Shown: positions 24,601 through 39,600, numbered from the stretch's first letter. The stretch is DNA of 64,000 nucleotides from Pseudeuparius sepicola (GCA_963920635.1 OY987298.1:113574035-113638034), one strand, 5' to 3'. A program made the numbers and translations. The notes: generated by a model not told the origin, from the sequence alone.

Positions 24601-27600
24601 CTAGAGCAGACGGCCAGCCGCTAAAAATAGCACAGCGAAAGAATTAAGCTGGTGTAAAATAAAAATTAAAATTCTAAAACTGGTAACTTTGTTGCAACTA
24701 TAAATGTAACTAAAACAATACACATATACAAATATACCTTCAGTATGTAAGAATCACGTCCATATGTATCTATGAAGTTTGCAATAAATTTATTGTTATG
24801 TTTTGTCTGTACCCTTCTTAATGTACCTACTGACTACTGAACCAGCCATCAGTAGCCAGTGCGCATTGTAACAATAAACAATACTGGCGCCCTTGATCCT
24901 AAACATTGCACAACATTTTCTGATTGTGCTCCCAGAATATGTTGTGGAGTTGTATACTAATTACATTGAATTTTCTATTTTAGTCTGTGATACATCTAGC
25001 CCCTAAGTTAAGCTACAACAATTTAAATGTGGAAGTGCTGCGACATTTTGCCAGGCTACAGGCGAAGGATGACCAAGGGGGCATAAGGACGAACACGACG
25101 GTTTGTCTGGGCAAGATCGCCCAACACTTGCACCCGCAAATAAGACAGAAAGTCCTAATCTCCGCTTTTGTCCGAGCGACCAAAGATCCATTTCCACCTG
25201 CTCGGAATGCGGGTTAGTTTAATCCTAATTTTGATTTTCAATTTTAAATGTTAAAAGTTACATGAGGTATGTTGAATTTTTTTGCGTTAGGGAAAGGCAC
25301 TAAAATCAAATATTAAGATCAAATTTTCTAGCAGTGTGACGTCATGCCCCTAAAACGCTGATTGATTCAATTTTAGCATTATTGTCAAAGTTCCGCTATT
25401 ATATCTGGTTCTAATGTTTTTGAGCTGTCAAAAAAATTCGATATTTGAAATTTTGAATTGATGACAAACAGCTGACTTTAATATTGAAAATGTCGATCAT
25501 AATAATTATGACAACAGGGAAAATCAGTTCATACTCTTATTGGTCCAAAATGTGGAGGTTAAATTTTGTTACAACTTTTCTGTCCAATAAAAAATTATGT
25601 GGTACCTTATTGAAAAATCGGGCTCTAATCATGAAAGTACTGACTGAATATGTTATCTCTTTTCAATCATACAAATTACCTAACTTCAACTTAGTGAAAA
25701 AGCTCCATTGTCACCAAATCTTGACTTTCAACATTGCAAAAATAAAGCACCTATGAAAAAAGTTTTCCTCCAACCCGAAAAGAATCCGGATCACATGGAT
25801 CGTAGGTGCGAAAGTAATCAGGAAAATGTCATGAATATAATAGTCCTCGGGCCCATGCCTATAGAAAAAAAATTTTTTTACCTCACTATTGAGACATTGT
25901 CTATGTGTTCTTCATGTCCACACGGACAATTTCTGACTAGAAATTTTTTTTAACCCTTTCACACTTTTAAGGGCGTATGACAACGGAACTTCTTGAAAAT
26001 TTTTGTCGGACAAGGTTACTACTTGATTTTTAATATTTTTATTAAATGATCCTAAAAAAAACAGCTTTGAAAAAATCAGCTGTGAAATTGTATGACGTCA
26101 TAACTTTTTCATGTTAGGGGTGTCACAGCTGATTTTCTCAGCACCGTTTAATAAAAATATTTGGAATCAAAAGTGGTAATCTTATTCGACAAAAATTTTC
26201 GGAAAAAAACTGGCGGAATGTTTGAAGTTGATTGCCCCAATTATAGGTTAGATTTCCAAAAAATCGACAATTTACAAATGATAATTAGGAAGGTTGTGTG
26301 AACATAGCTACAGCAGGCTTTCAGCACATTTTTTATGTAAAAACTAAGAGGAGCTGACAAAAATGGGATATGTCAGGGGAATCTTCTAAACTTCTATTAT
26401 GCGCCAGCATGCCAATGAATAATCACAACCAATACTACCTTCAAATTATATTAGTTATTATTATGCGAATTAATGAAGATACAAAATGCAGAGTATCCCC
26501 AGATCGCCTTAACAATAGGTATGAATGACAAAAAAATTTCGAGTTGAAATTTGAGCTTTTGGGGATTAGTCCTGCTTGATTAAAAACCAATTTGTGGCAT
26601 GCTTCTAGTTTCGAGAAAACATATGCTTTGGACATTTTTAAAAGCTAATTTTTCACACTAGTAAAGCGCCCTTTTTGCAGGTTTTACGACAAATTGTTAT
26701 TAAGGAAACTCGTTCGGAATAAAAAAAACTGAGTAGGTGTACAAAATGTGAAAAGGCTAGGCCTATTTTGATTTTCTACCTTTTTCTGCCTTTTTTGGAA
26801 CAGTCCTGTAGCTTTTATGTCAAAATGTTATAAAATGAAACTTGTACAGAATGAGGAACTGAGAAAATGTGCAACATTTCAAAAGCCTAGGCATACTTTG
26901 ATTTTTTTTTGCTAAAAATTTAAAACAAATCAAAGTAGGAATACACTTACAGATTGTACAGATTTTCATTTAAAATGAGCTTCTTTAATAACATTTTATC
27001 ATAAGACCTACAGAATAGCATTTCACTAGTGTGAAAAATTAGTTCTTTCAAAATTTCATAGATTTTTCTAAACAAAAATTAGTTTATAATCAAGCAGGGT
27101 TGATCCCAGAAGCTCAAATTTAAACTAAACTGTATTCAAACTAAACGCAAGTGAAACATAAACACAAGTTGTTGCATGGCTAGAGCTTGATACGCACGTG
27201 ATCGGCTTGCTATTGGCTGACCCGGTGGGCGAGTGCAGCGAGTCGGTGTTTCTTACAGAGGTGTATTGAATTGCAAGTGGACCTTTATTTTTTCCGATAT
27301 AATTCTTTTGCTGTTTATTAATTGTTGGAGCTAAGATTTGTGTTAATAGTAGAAATTTGCAGGTATGTGAATGACTAGGTGTGCCATAAAAGTTTGTTTT
27401 TAAAGTTATTAATACTGGGGCATATTATTAGCCTCGTATTAGCCCTCAGAATTGATCACGTGCTTCCATCGTGTAAATGTTTACGTGGCACTTGCATTTA
27501 GTTTGAATAGAGTGTAGAAAAATTTTCACCATTTATAACTATTCTTAAGTGTATCTGGGGACACCCTGTTCATTGTTAATGATACTAAAACCAATGACTG

Positions 27601-30600
27601 AAATTAAATGAAACCAGGATGCAGCATTAACATTAATCAATACCTATAGGGAATCTATACATATTTACTTATTTTTGCAACTGGAGTAACAACTAAATCA
27701 CCTGATAAAACACCAGTAGGTACACCACTCTCCCAATAGCTCCAATTGCCAAAAATCTCATGTTTATTGGGCACGAAAACGAGTTGTTTTGATTCTTTTA
27801 CTGCAATCAACATTACAGTGTGTAGAAGGGAAAAAGATATTGCGATAGCATGGGGTGGGTGCTAATGGGTTTTAAGCAAAATCAGCACAAATAGCCCCGA
27901 ATGTAAGCTTCTGAGCTCGCTAAACGAGCCCATTATTTTAGGCTCGATTTTATTTCATCAATTTTGAAGATTTTATTAGAAAATTAAAATATAAAAAAAT
28001 CGTCCAAAATATGCAATAATTTTGTCCATGAATGTAAAGGGGTATTTAGGGGTATTATCATGACTGAGTGACTGAATACACTAAACCGAGAGAAATAATT
28101 GTGGCTTTAGAAATAATTTTTAAAGTACGAAAGGAAGTCAGAAATTTCCTTAATACTACAAAAAAAAATTGTTTAAAATTTGACGTCCTGCGTCTTTTTA
28201 GGTATGCATTTTCACCAAACCTTTATAATATGAACTTTTCATCTTATTTTTCTATGTTCTTTAAGCCCTATAAGTCTGTACATGTTTTCTGGAACACCCT
28301 GTACGTGAGAGAATCCAACTGAAGCAAAATATATAGGGTGTCTCAAAGATATGACAGCATGATAACTCACTTCTGGGAACAGCGGCAGCAGAAAATGAAA
28401 ACTGTAATTTTTATATGCTCATTAGTAGAATTTAGTGGTAAGATTATCCCTCAACTTTTTCCGAAAAATTGCTTTTTTATTTCTTTTGAATTCTTCATAA
28501 AAAAAATCTACATAATTCTAAGTTTTGAATTTTATTTTTAGGAAAAAATAACGAAAATAACAGCCAGAGAGCATTTATAAACCCTTGTTTGTTGGATTAA
28601 GTGGCAGTCCTCTGTTATTTGTTTAATTTCTTGGAAAATTCTTTAAGCTGGGTAAATATTTTATTGAGTGTAATTCTTGGAGTGGAATACACACACCCAA
28701 ACTTTTATTTATTTAATTCTTACTGTAATAAAATTATTTTCATGGATTTTTAAGTATTTTTCTAATATAAATGGATTAAAGAAACTATATTTTCATTCCC
28801 AGCAACTAATTTTTTACTAAAAAATTCTTCAGCGAAAATAGCAAATGATTTTGCTTAAACCACTACCACAAGGAATTAGTATCCAAAATAATCTCAAAAT
28901 GGCATTTTCTCTGATGGAAATAACCATTCCACACCAATCTGTTAACCATTCAGTGGGCGCGCTGTCATAAAATTTACGACAAATGCCCAAAATCGCCTTC
29001 CCTGCACTTATCCTTCAGCCGCGAGTCATAAGCACCTACCTATTCCTAGATCAATCTCTTTCTAAACTCCAGGAGGAAGGGTGTGCCCAAGAGTGTTTGT
29101 TATCAACAGATATTTTGTAAAGTTTCAGTTCAGCAAACATTTTATGACACGCGCCATCGTGTTTAAGTATATTACAAATATTATTTTCTCTCATTTCTTT
29201 CGCATTTATATCGTTAGTTTCATAGCTAAATGTGTTTTTGCTTGGTATATATTTCTCGATATGACTCACAGGCTGCCTACGCAAAAAGAGCTGGGCTGTT
29301 GAAGAAGAGAAGAGGGAATCCTTCGGTGTGTGTCGATCATATGTTTGTAGAAGAAAACGTTTTCAGTATCAATGAAGGGTTGGTATTGTCAATCATTTAC
29401 GTGCAAGAACCATTCCTCATAGCAATCCAACATTTAAATTAAGCAAAAAATCATTAACTTGGATAAACCCGAATGACGTAAAATTTACGATAAGCGCTCG
29501 CTCAAGTGAAATTAAAGAGCGCGCCCGCTGAAAGGTTAATAGTATATTAGATACTGAGGTGGGAAGTACTCTGGTTACAGGCAAGGGCGATTTTGATAAC
29601 AAGGCGCGTAGTGCTGAGATTAATAGTAGCCCTCATTCTGTAATGAAACAAGGTATGCAATTTTACTAATAATCATTTTAATCTAAAATTTTCATCACTT
29701 TCATCACAAGTATATTTTGATAATAACTTTAGTTGTCTTGTTGACCAGTGTGTCAATAATAGATCAAATGATATTCGCCATCTTGTGGAGAGTGTAAGAA
29801 AGAAGCCTGAAGAAGAATATTTTCTGACCAAGAGTCCAGGCGGAAGTAAAAGGAGGCATTTAATGTAATAATTCACAACTTTTTTGAGAATCAGTAATTA
29901 ATGTAGGTATTACTTGTATGAGTGTGAATAAAACTTATAAAACACAACAAAATACTAGGCCCAATTAAAAAAAAAATCCGACTAGTTCAACAAATAACCG
30001 CTTAATCCAACAAAAAACGTTTTGTTTCTTCAAGGGTGAAAAAAATATGAAAAATGACTCACTATGTCAAAAATGACATTTTAAAAAATAAAATCGCTCC
30101 TTATGTGTTTATTTGTTAAAATTTCAAAAAGTTTTATTGACAAAGTTGTTTCTTTTCAATTCTACCCAAGTGTATGTACCAAATTTCAACATTCAAGAGG
30201 GGGTTGCCGACAGCGAAAGTGACGTTAGATTTCGTATTTTTTTAAGTTGTATAGCATAAAATCTAATAACATTTTACCTGGCAAAAATTTAGTACAAACA
30301 TATCTGTCTTAATTTTAATCATAAGATCTTAAAAGCACATGCACCGGAATTATTATTTTTCCCGAGATTTTCATAACCTATAAAACAAAACACTGCTTGT
30401 AAGATCTTATGATTAAAATGAAGACAGAGATGTTTGTACTAAATTTTTGCCAGGTAAAATGTTATTAGATTTTATGCTATACAACTTAAAAAAATACGAA
30501 ATCTAATGTCACTTTCGCTGTCGGCAACCCCCTCTTAAAAGATTTTGTTTTTTTGACATTTATTAATAATTTCTAACTTTTGACAATTTAAAAACTTGTA

Positions 30601-33600
30601 ATTGCATAAAAACTATTTTATGTCACTAGCTTTATCATTCTAGTCACTTTATATCGCTAAGAATATATGTTTTTCAAAAGAAAATTATACTAATGTTATA
30701 AAATTCTGTTATATTTGTTGCACAGTTGATGTGTCGAGCATTCACAATATATTTATTTACATTACATTTTCTAGTACTAAATTGATGCGAAAATAATGGA
30801 AAATTTAATGTAAATAAATTTATATCCTAAATGCTTGACAGTAAGTCAACTTTTCAACAAATATAACAAAATTTTAAAGCATTAATAACATTTTCTTTGG
30901 AAAAACACATGTTCTTATCATATTTAGCAATAAAAAGTGAATAGAATAATAAATTTAGTGATATAAAATATAATTTCTCCACGACCATTCGTGAATGTAA
31001 GTATTCTAAAATCATTTTTAATAATAGAACTTAAAAATTCTCACTCTAGAGCGAGATGATTTATTCTTAAATTCCTGCTTCTCGAGTGTTTTGCATGTAT
31101 TTCCAGTCTCTTATTATAATTTTTGTAATCTATTGCACATAAATAAACAATATAATAATAGGGATACTAATATTTCGTACTAATAATAATAAATCATTGC
31201 ATTATTTTATATATTTTCATTCCATAACAAGACAATGAATGAAGATACGCTAATCGAACTAAACACAGCATAGAGTGCCATAGATTTCAAGACTGTCAAT
31301 CTCGCTGTCAACTATAGCGGCGTGGGGGTACGCGTCATAATAAGTATTTTCGAACGTGTTTTAAGTTAAATAAAATGAGTGAAAAATCGAGTGATTTTGA
31401 TATGGAATTTGATAATACTCCACCTGACATTACATTCACGAATGGTCGTGGAGAAAAGACAGTCTGTTACTTGGTTAGAATGAAAAAATTCGATACTCCT
31501 GGTTCCTCACGCTTGCTAACGCTCGCATTCGGAATCTTCCACCCGTATCGAATTTTTTCATTCTAACCTCATTACAGAATCTACTATTACGCAGTTACAA
31601 ATTTTTAAAATTTTCAGAAAGTTCAAAATATTAAAAAATGCCGAAAAAGAAAATCATTTAATAGAGCGTTCAAATTCAGTACACCTATGTCAAATTGAAA
31701 AAGAAACAACTTTTTCAAGTAAAGCTTTTTGAAATTTTAACCAATAAACCATTGGGCGAGTTTTTAAAGTCATCACAAATATGTGATGGAATCCATCGAG
31801 CCAATCACAAGTGCAGAAATTTTTGAAGATCCAATCACGTTGCATTGATGGATTCCATTGCATTTATGTGTTGACTTTAAAAACACACCCCATTTCTAGC
31901 GATTTTATTTTTTACATGTCATGTACGACAGCCAGCAAAATTCACGTGACCACCTTTGAGCGAGTCATTTTTCATCTTTTTTAAAGCAAAAGGTAACCCC
32001 AAAGATGAATTTCAAAATAAATCATTAATTAAAAATGTTCCCCCTATGTTGCGATCTTTTTGGAGGACACTGTATGTACAATTAACTGAATTGTTTACAC
32101 ACCCTTTGCCCACGCAACGTTGTCTAATGTTGAGCGCCAACGAAAAATAAACTGAATTGTTTTATAGTCCCTTATATTAATGTTCATATCGCAACTATGT
32201 ACTACAAGAAAGTGAAGGGGTATGGCTCTGTCCAAGATGATCTGATACTGCGAAACAATCGGCTACAACAGAGCCCTCGCAGACTCTATATAAGCTGTTA
32301 GTTGAAGTGAGGGCATCTGAGAATATTTGAGTTTAGCATTTGTATTTGTGTAAACAAATAACACTGTGGTGCCAAATGTTGACATACCAGCTTTGATGGT
32401 TTTCATACTACATTCTTCTTACCCAAAACAATATTCACATTACTTGTCCCAAACCATTTGCAAATTCGCTCACACTTCAACTGCTTTAAAAGTTGCTAGT
32501 TGTGTTATGTAAAAAATAACAACAAGAATACTGAAAAACTCTGAGATTTGTTATGTGTCATCGATATGGCATATCTCTGCGCTCTTTCTCTATGGTAGTA
32601 GGCAAACTTCTTTTTTTATGGGTCTTGCACAGACTCACAGGTGATCAATCCATAAGGGAGATCTAGATTAAATTCCTTGGTGGAGGATTTTTTTTTCGAA
32701 AATAGCTTTTTCGACCCTCTCCAACTTATCCCATCCAAAAGTAAGTATTGTCGTTGTAACTATAAGCTACTTTGATATTTGCTTTGGCATAGGATGACAT
32801 GGTTTTGATCGTTGTAATTTTAATTCCATTTAATTTTTATCTTATTTTCAAAAGGTGTCTCAGAAATGTGTAGACAGGGTAATTCATTTTTAAATACCGA
32901 AAATTTAAGAATCGATAAAACATGAAAAAATAAAGCAAGTTTCCTATATAAACTTAGTTCGTTTGGGCCTTAGTTTTCAAGATACAGGGTGATCAAGTTT
33001 TTAAAAAAATGGTTTTAATATTTTTCGTCGTAAATATTAGAGATATCAAAACTAAATTTAGTACACAAGATACATGAATATAGGAATATAAAAGTACAAA
33101 ATATCACGTTTTAAAATTTAGCAGTGGCGGAGATGTGGGAAATTGGTATCAATAATTCGACAAAAACATAGTACGGCCCTGCACAAAATAAAAAAGAAAC
33201 GTATTTTTGAATAGACCATTCAATTATAAGCAAAAAATATCTCATTTTTTCGTAAATTTGGTCGTTTCGGCGTAATTGTAATGTTTGTGATTTATTACAC
33301 ATAGGGGCAAACTGGTAAAAGTAATTAATTCAAATCAAACATTTTTAATTAATGCAAAACTACATTAATTTCACAATTTTTAACATTATAATACATGTTA
33401 GAAGTGCCTTCTCATTTCTAAACATTTTTGGCACCGATATAACAGATTAGCTACCGCAGAATGTATGGCAGCTCGGTTTGTTTTGAGGGTTTCCACATTT
33501 TCTTCGATTTTGAGCTTAGTTCATCCCTGGTGTCGGATACCGTCTTATAATTTTTTTCTTTTAAATATCCCCAAACAAAAGAATCAAGAGGATTCAAATC

Positions 33601-36600
33601 TGGGGATCTGGGTGGCCAAGAAATTGGTCCAATTACATCAGGTTCTGGTTGTCAAGGCGGAAAGCGACCAATCCAGCGGTGCGGAAAATTCTCGTTTAAC
33701 CAATTCCTCACTTGTTGCTCATAGTGGGGTGGTGCCCCATCTAATTGAAACCATAGCCTCACCCTAATATTTAGTGGCAGATCTTGATGTATTTTTGCTT
33801 TAATTAAAAATGTTTGATTTGAATTAATTATTTTTACCGGTTTGCCCCAATAGATCTACGAAAAAATACCAAGAGACATTTTTTGCTTAGAATTGAATGG
33901 CCTATTGAAAAATATGTTTCTTTTTTATTTTGTGCTGGGCCGTACTTTTTTTTTGTTGAATTATTAATATCAATTGTCAATATCTCCACCACTGGTAAAT
34001 TTTAAAACGTGATATTTTGTATTTCTATAGTCCTATATTCATGTATCTTGTGTACTAAATTTAGTTTTGATATCTCTAATATTTCTGTAGAAAAAAAAAC
34101 ATTTTATTTTTAAAGCTTGACCACCCTGTATCTTGAAAACTAAGGCCCCAAACGAACTAAGTTTATATAGGAAACTCACATTATTTTTTCATGTTCTATC
34201 GATTCTTAAATTTTCGGCATTTAAAAGCGAATCACCCTTACACTGGAGGAAAATGTTGGTACTTTCCCTTGGAATTTTAATTCCCTATGCTTCACATCAG
34301 GCATCAAAAAAATCCGTGGGAGGGAATAATACACTTTCTTCTCTGCTAGTATAAATAGCTATTTTCTGATACGTATTTACCTGATTTGCCACAGAATTTT
34401 TAGTCAATTATAACAGAATGCCATATATGTATATTATTCCATCTCCTTTCTTTTTTTTTAAATCACTGAAATATTAAAATAACTCCTAAATAAAGCTTCT
34501 GTTTTCTAATTTTAGGTGTTTTAGCATTAGCAGCTACTCAGCAATATTATCTTTTAACAGAAGTATCTTCTAGAATTTTACCTGCTTTGTGTCAGTTATC
34601 GTTAGATCCTGAAAAATTTGTAAGAGATTCCGTATTTAGAACCATCAAGGGTTTTCTAGGAAAATTGGAAAAGGTTTCGGAAGACCCCAGTTTACGAGAA
34701 AGCATGGGTGGGTTTTTTAAAATAGTCAAAGTTAAATGACTGTGTTTTTGTGATTCTTTTACTTATTGTAGAGGCTGACGTTAACACAGCTACTCCAAAT
34801 TTAAGCAACGCTGCCGCCACATGGGCCGGTTGGGCAGTAACTGCAGTAACAGCCAAATTCTACAGAAGTCAATCTGATACCGTCAAATCGATGAATCCTG
34901 CTTCCCATAAAATGCTGAATAAGCCTGGTTCTTTAGGTGAGATTTCAGTTGTTACATTGTATAAGCTTAACGAACATGAACGTTTTAGAGCAACCGTCAA
35001 GCAGCAGTATATCTACAACGACCTCAAGTGTCACTTCTATGACATCGTTGGAACATGAGGATGGTAGCAGAGGGAACGAATCAGTTTCTGATTATGATTA
35101 TGATCATTGGGGTGACAATGATAATTGGGGAGACATGGAGGTAAGTTTTTTCATAATTATGAATTAATAATAATTACACTTTACTCTTACTTTACTCTTA
35201 ACCGTTCTTATTTACTTTGTTGTTGCAAAATAATGCCAAAATTGCATTCCTTGACCCTAAAAACTTTAAAATGCATTGCATCTCAACAACCCCTTTTCGT
35301 GATGTAGGCAGCTATAAGAAATATTGTTAGACAGGTAAGTGGGTGACAAGTCACTGCCATTGTACAGTGTGTCCACGGATAGAGTTCACGTAGGGTGTAA
35401 ATGACAAAAAAATTTCGAGTTGAAATTTGAGCTTCTGGGGATCAGCCCTGCTTGGTTTTAAACTAATTTGTGACATAATTTTACTTTCGAAAAATCACGT
35501 ATGCCTTGGGAATTTTGAAAAAACTAATTTTCCACATCAGTAAAGTGCCCTTTCTGTAGGTTTTACGACAAAATGTTATTAAGGAAACTTGTTCAGAATG
35601 AAGAACTGAGTAGGTTTGCGAAATTTCGAAAGTCTAGGCCTACTAGGACTGCTTTGATTTTGATTTTTTCTGCTAAAAAATTTAAAACGCATAAAAATTA
35701 AAGCAGACCTAGGCTTTTGAAAATTTTCACACCTATCCAGTTTTTCATTGTGAACAAGTTTTCTTAATAAGATTTTAATGTGAAAGCTACCCAAAGTGCA
35801 CTTTTCTGAAGAAAAGTGGGAAAAAATACAAAAAAATCAAAGTAGGCCTAGACTTTCGAAATTTCGCAAACCTACTCAGTTCTTCATTCTGAACAAGTTT
35901 CCTTAATAACATTTTGTCGTAAAACCTACAGAAAGGGCACTTTACTGATGTGGAAAATTAGTTTTTTCAAAATTCCCAAGGCATACGTGATTTTTCGAAA
36001 GTAAAATTATGTCACAACTTAGTTTAAAACCAAGCAGGGCTGATCCCCAGAAGCTCAAATTTCAACTCGAATTTTTTTTGTCATTTACACCCTACGTGAA
36101 CTCTATCCGTGGACCCACTGTATAACATATATAATAATAATTCTCATTCTCACAATTCTCCAAACTAGGAGCACCCCAGAAGCAACTGAATGCTTGTGGG
36201 GGGGGGGGGCAATTACTATTATTTTGTCTTTGTTGCCATTTACTGCTACGGCCGACTTTTCCCGATAGAACTAAGATAGCATTCGCTCAAGTGCTACGGA
36301 AAACCCTAGAAACTCTTAGTAATTCCAGTGAGTGTAGGACAATTAGTAAATCAAACATAAAGCTATTAAGGAGCAATATCGTTAATCCACATTGTTTTTC
36401 AGCGCTCTTGGCCATTAGCGGTGTTTTTCTATAAAAACATATGCATGCACAGTCTGCCTCGACCTCGATTTGGACCAAAGTCGATCCAAGGCAGAAAAAC
36501 ATGCAGTCTAAATAGTTATCAATACTCCAAACATACTTTAATTTTCAAAACTGTGTCCATAAACTTGTGGCATTTCATTTTTTTCACAAAATAAACAATT

Positions 36601-39600
36601 AAAATGTTTTCTTAAAATCTGTTAATCTTATTTTTGTCTCAAATGCAAAAAACTGGAAATGAAATTATTTGTGCATTTTTTTCTAATGTTAATGGTAATA
36701 AATATGGTTTGCGGCTCACGTGACTTTGGATTTTCTCAACAAACAGCATAAATTTTACGAATTATTACTAATCTGTATTTTTGTACAAGTACGGTTGGCG
36801 TCACATGAAACTGAACGCCAAAAATCAATTTCCTTGGTATATTTGGATTCTGTTCTGGCATTTGGCAACATGCGTTCATCGGTCGCTTTACTTCGGTTGA
36901 ATCCATTGTTTGTTGGGTGTTATTACTCCAGAAGTCTCAAGAAAATGGCTTTACGTCATTCAGTTTCATCTGACGTCACCTGTACATATAGTAAAAGTAA
37001 ATGGCTAGTAAATGAATCATCAAGAAAGGATGGCAGTGTAAAAACTCTTTTAAATGTTTAAAAATATTTTTTCTTATTGTATTCAGTCACTCATCATCCC
37101 GTGCCCTCACCACTAAAACCTTTGCACAGTGCACTTAATTTTGCTAAGATACATCTTGTGTAACATACCCTGCTGCTTAATCATTCTGTAAGAGAGTTAT
37201 TTTCTACATTACTATAATTTCTCAGGTAATATTGGTTCAAGTATGACTACTACAAACTATGTTAAGCTAAGTTCATACAGTCGCGAATTGTGGCAGAGAA
37301 TATTCGCAAAATAAAATCCCAAAGGTTGCAATTATACCCTCGATTTATTTTTAGGAAATCTAGGGAATTTTAAATATACCAACTAATTCCCTAAACATTT
37401 AGAACATAAACAAACAGCCATAACACAATTGGAGCAAAAAGTGAGCAAAAATGCGCATCTGCCGACGTCAATTTCGCTATTTATACTTGCGAAATTCGCA
37501 AAAAACGTGAACCAAAGTCAATTTTCCCACCCCCTAAATTTCAAAGTTTGCGAATTCGCTAGAAATTTCAGTTCTTGCTAGACTTTCTTGGAATTGACCA
37601 CATTTGACACCTGAGGTATATAGACATTGGCGGCATGACGTGGCATTTCAGTCAATGGTAACAGCTTGGAGTAATGAATATTCTGAAAATTTCAAGGCAT
37701 GCCCCGTGGTGGTAAACTGTTAACAGTAACTTTATTTGGGTTTGGAATTCTATCTCATTAAATGTCATAGCATAGCATTGAAGTTTCTGTAGCCGACTCT
37801 CCCTTTTAGTACATAGAGACTATTAATACCTACTAATGAACTTTTTTAACGTAAACTTAGAATATTATTCTTACTTTTATTAAAACAATTAAACTCAACC
37901 ATCAACCACCTAGAATAAACACTATTGTGGTACCATTTTTTACAAGTTCCTCATCCCCCTAGAAATCCAAATTTATGGATTTTTGTATCTTCTATTCAAA
38001 CGAGTAATTTTCATTGTGATTTATTATTGGTTTAATGTCTAAATCTATGTTCATTTAAGACGGGTGGTCAAATGGCAAGTAGCAGTGGCAGTGGTGGAAT
38101 CACAGGCACTCAAAGCGATCCTACCAGCCCCCCTTCTGGTTCAAATCCTGCTACTAACAAGGTGACAGATGGATGGGATAATGAAGAATGGGGTAGCCTA
38201 GAAGAGGAACCTGTAAGTACTGTTTTTAGGGAATGATATATCTTGAACAGTTATTTATTTATTTGTTATGTTTTTCACTTAACGTGTTTGATGTAGACCA
38301 GTTTTGAGGCATCGCTGTGTTTGTAAGTTTCGAACCATTCTTAAATAAAACCCAATGGAAATTAGATGTTAAAGGGACTCTAAAAAGTTTACAGTGATAT
38401 AACATACTTCATGGGATTTCAACAATAACAGTCCAAACTTGTTGCCTTGGTTACTGTCTTTATTGTTCTGCCTTCACAAATACACTTGTCAGATACTGTT
38501 ACTGACAAAGAATATTCTTTCAGCTCCAGTTGCGTTCGAACCGTTAACTTCAAGTATGTTAAAAAAACTGTGCAAATGTGTTCATTAAAAGCGTGATAAA
38601 TCAACTTTAGAGGCATTTTTCGTTACCATACCTATAGCATTCAATACCTTCCGCAAAACCGTCTTAAAGCTGTTTTAGAGATATTTTATATCGTTAAATA
38701 AAGTAGAATACCTACAGCAAATTATAAACATTATGTTTTTATCCCCTCCTTTCATAATTTTAAATATAAAATAAAAAGAAATAGGGGTTTGCGACTAAAA
38801 ACTTTACTAATTAGCATTTCGCAATCTATATTGTTTATTATTAAGTAGGTATATAAGAATACAACGCTTTCTTTTCGAGGTTAAATAGGTGCCAATACGC
38901 CAGAAAATATCAAACTGAATTGAACGCTCTGCTACCAGCGAACAAACACGCCTACTCTCCGCTCCCCTCTCCGCGGTATGTGTGGACACGATAGTAGGCT
39001 TCCTATTGTTTTGAACGCTCCGCTACCATCTCCGCCCTGCTCTCCGGTCCGCCGTCCGCCTTATGTGTGGCCATGCACCTAAAGTTCATTGGTCCCACGT
39101 TCTCAACTTTGAGAAAAAAACTTCTTTCACATTTTCCTGTTTAGAAGACCTCCCCCCACTGTGTGGTTAAAATTTTTGACATTATGACTGAATCGCCCGG
39201 TATTTACAAAATACCCTAAATCTTATCAAAAAACTGGAAAACTGGAAAAGTTACCTTTGGTAATATATCTATTCCTATATAAAACTGCAATAATATAATA
39301 ATAACTGATAAGGGAAGCTCTCTCTAAAAAGCGGCAAAAAGGTGAAAAAGTTTATCTCCTGGGAAGGGCACCAGGGCCAACAAAGTTGGCCCCGCGCGCC
39401 TGCAACGTTGAAAAAAGGAAAAAAAGCGTGTAGTACGGCAGACTCGAGGCCATGCGACCTCTCTTTCCTTAAATGCGGCCACAAGAAGTGTGGTAATTGG
39501 GGACCCTCGAGTGTGAGGTAAAAAGACAAAGATATGTTTGGGTGGTACAGTGGCCCCTGAAAACTGTCTCGGCGGAGAGTGAGGTGAAATTTTTTTTAAA

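Noticed and set aside
25948..25975. TTAACCCTTTCACAC looking like a piggyBac end
   Set aside because: No inverted partner on a second TTAA was found at a plausible distance.
33465..33767. 100-codon plus-strand frame
   Set aside because: Antisense of the mariner transposase fragment, which carries the recognisable motifs.
36720..37061. 113-codon plus-strand frame in SCYL1 intron 10
   Set aside because: No domain, no splice context and no bias suggesting coding; length is within chance for AT-rich intron.
38930..39075. Repeated GAACGCTCYGCTACCA and TATGTGTGG words
   Set aside because: Two imperfect copies of short words; no clear unit, ends or target duplication.
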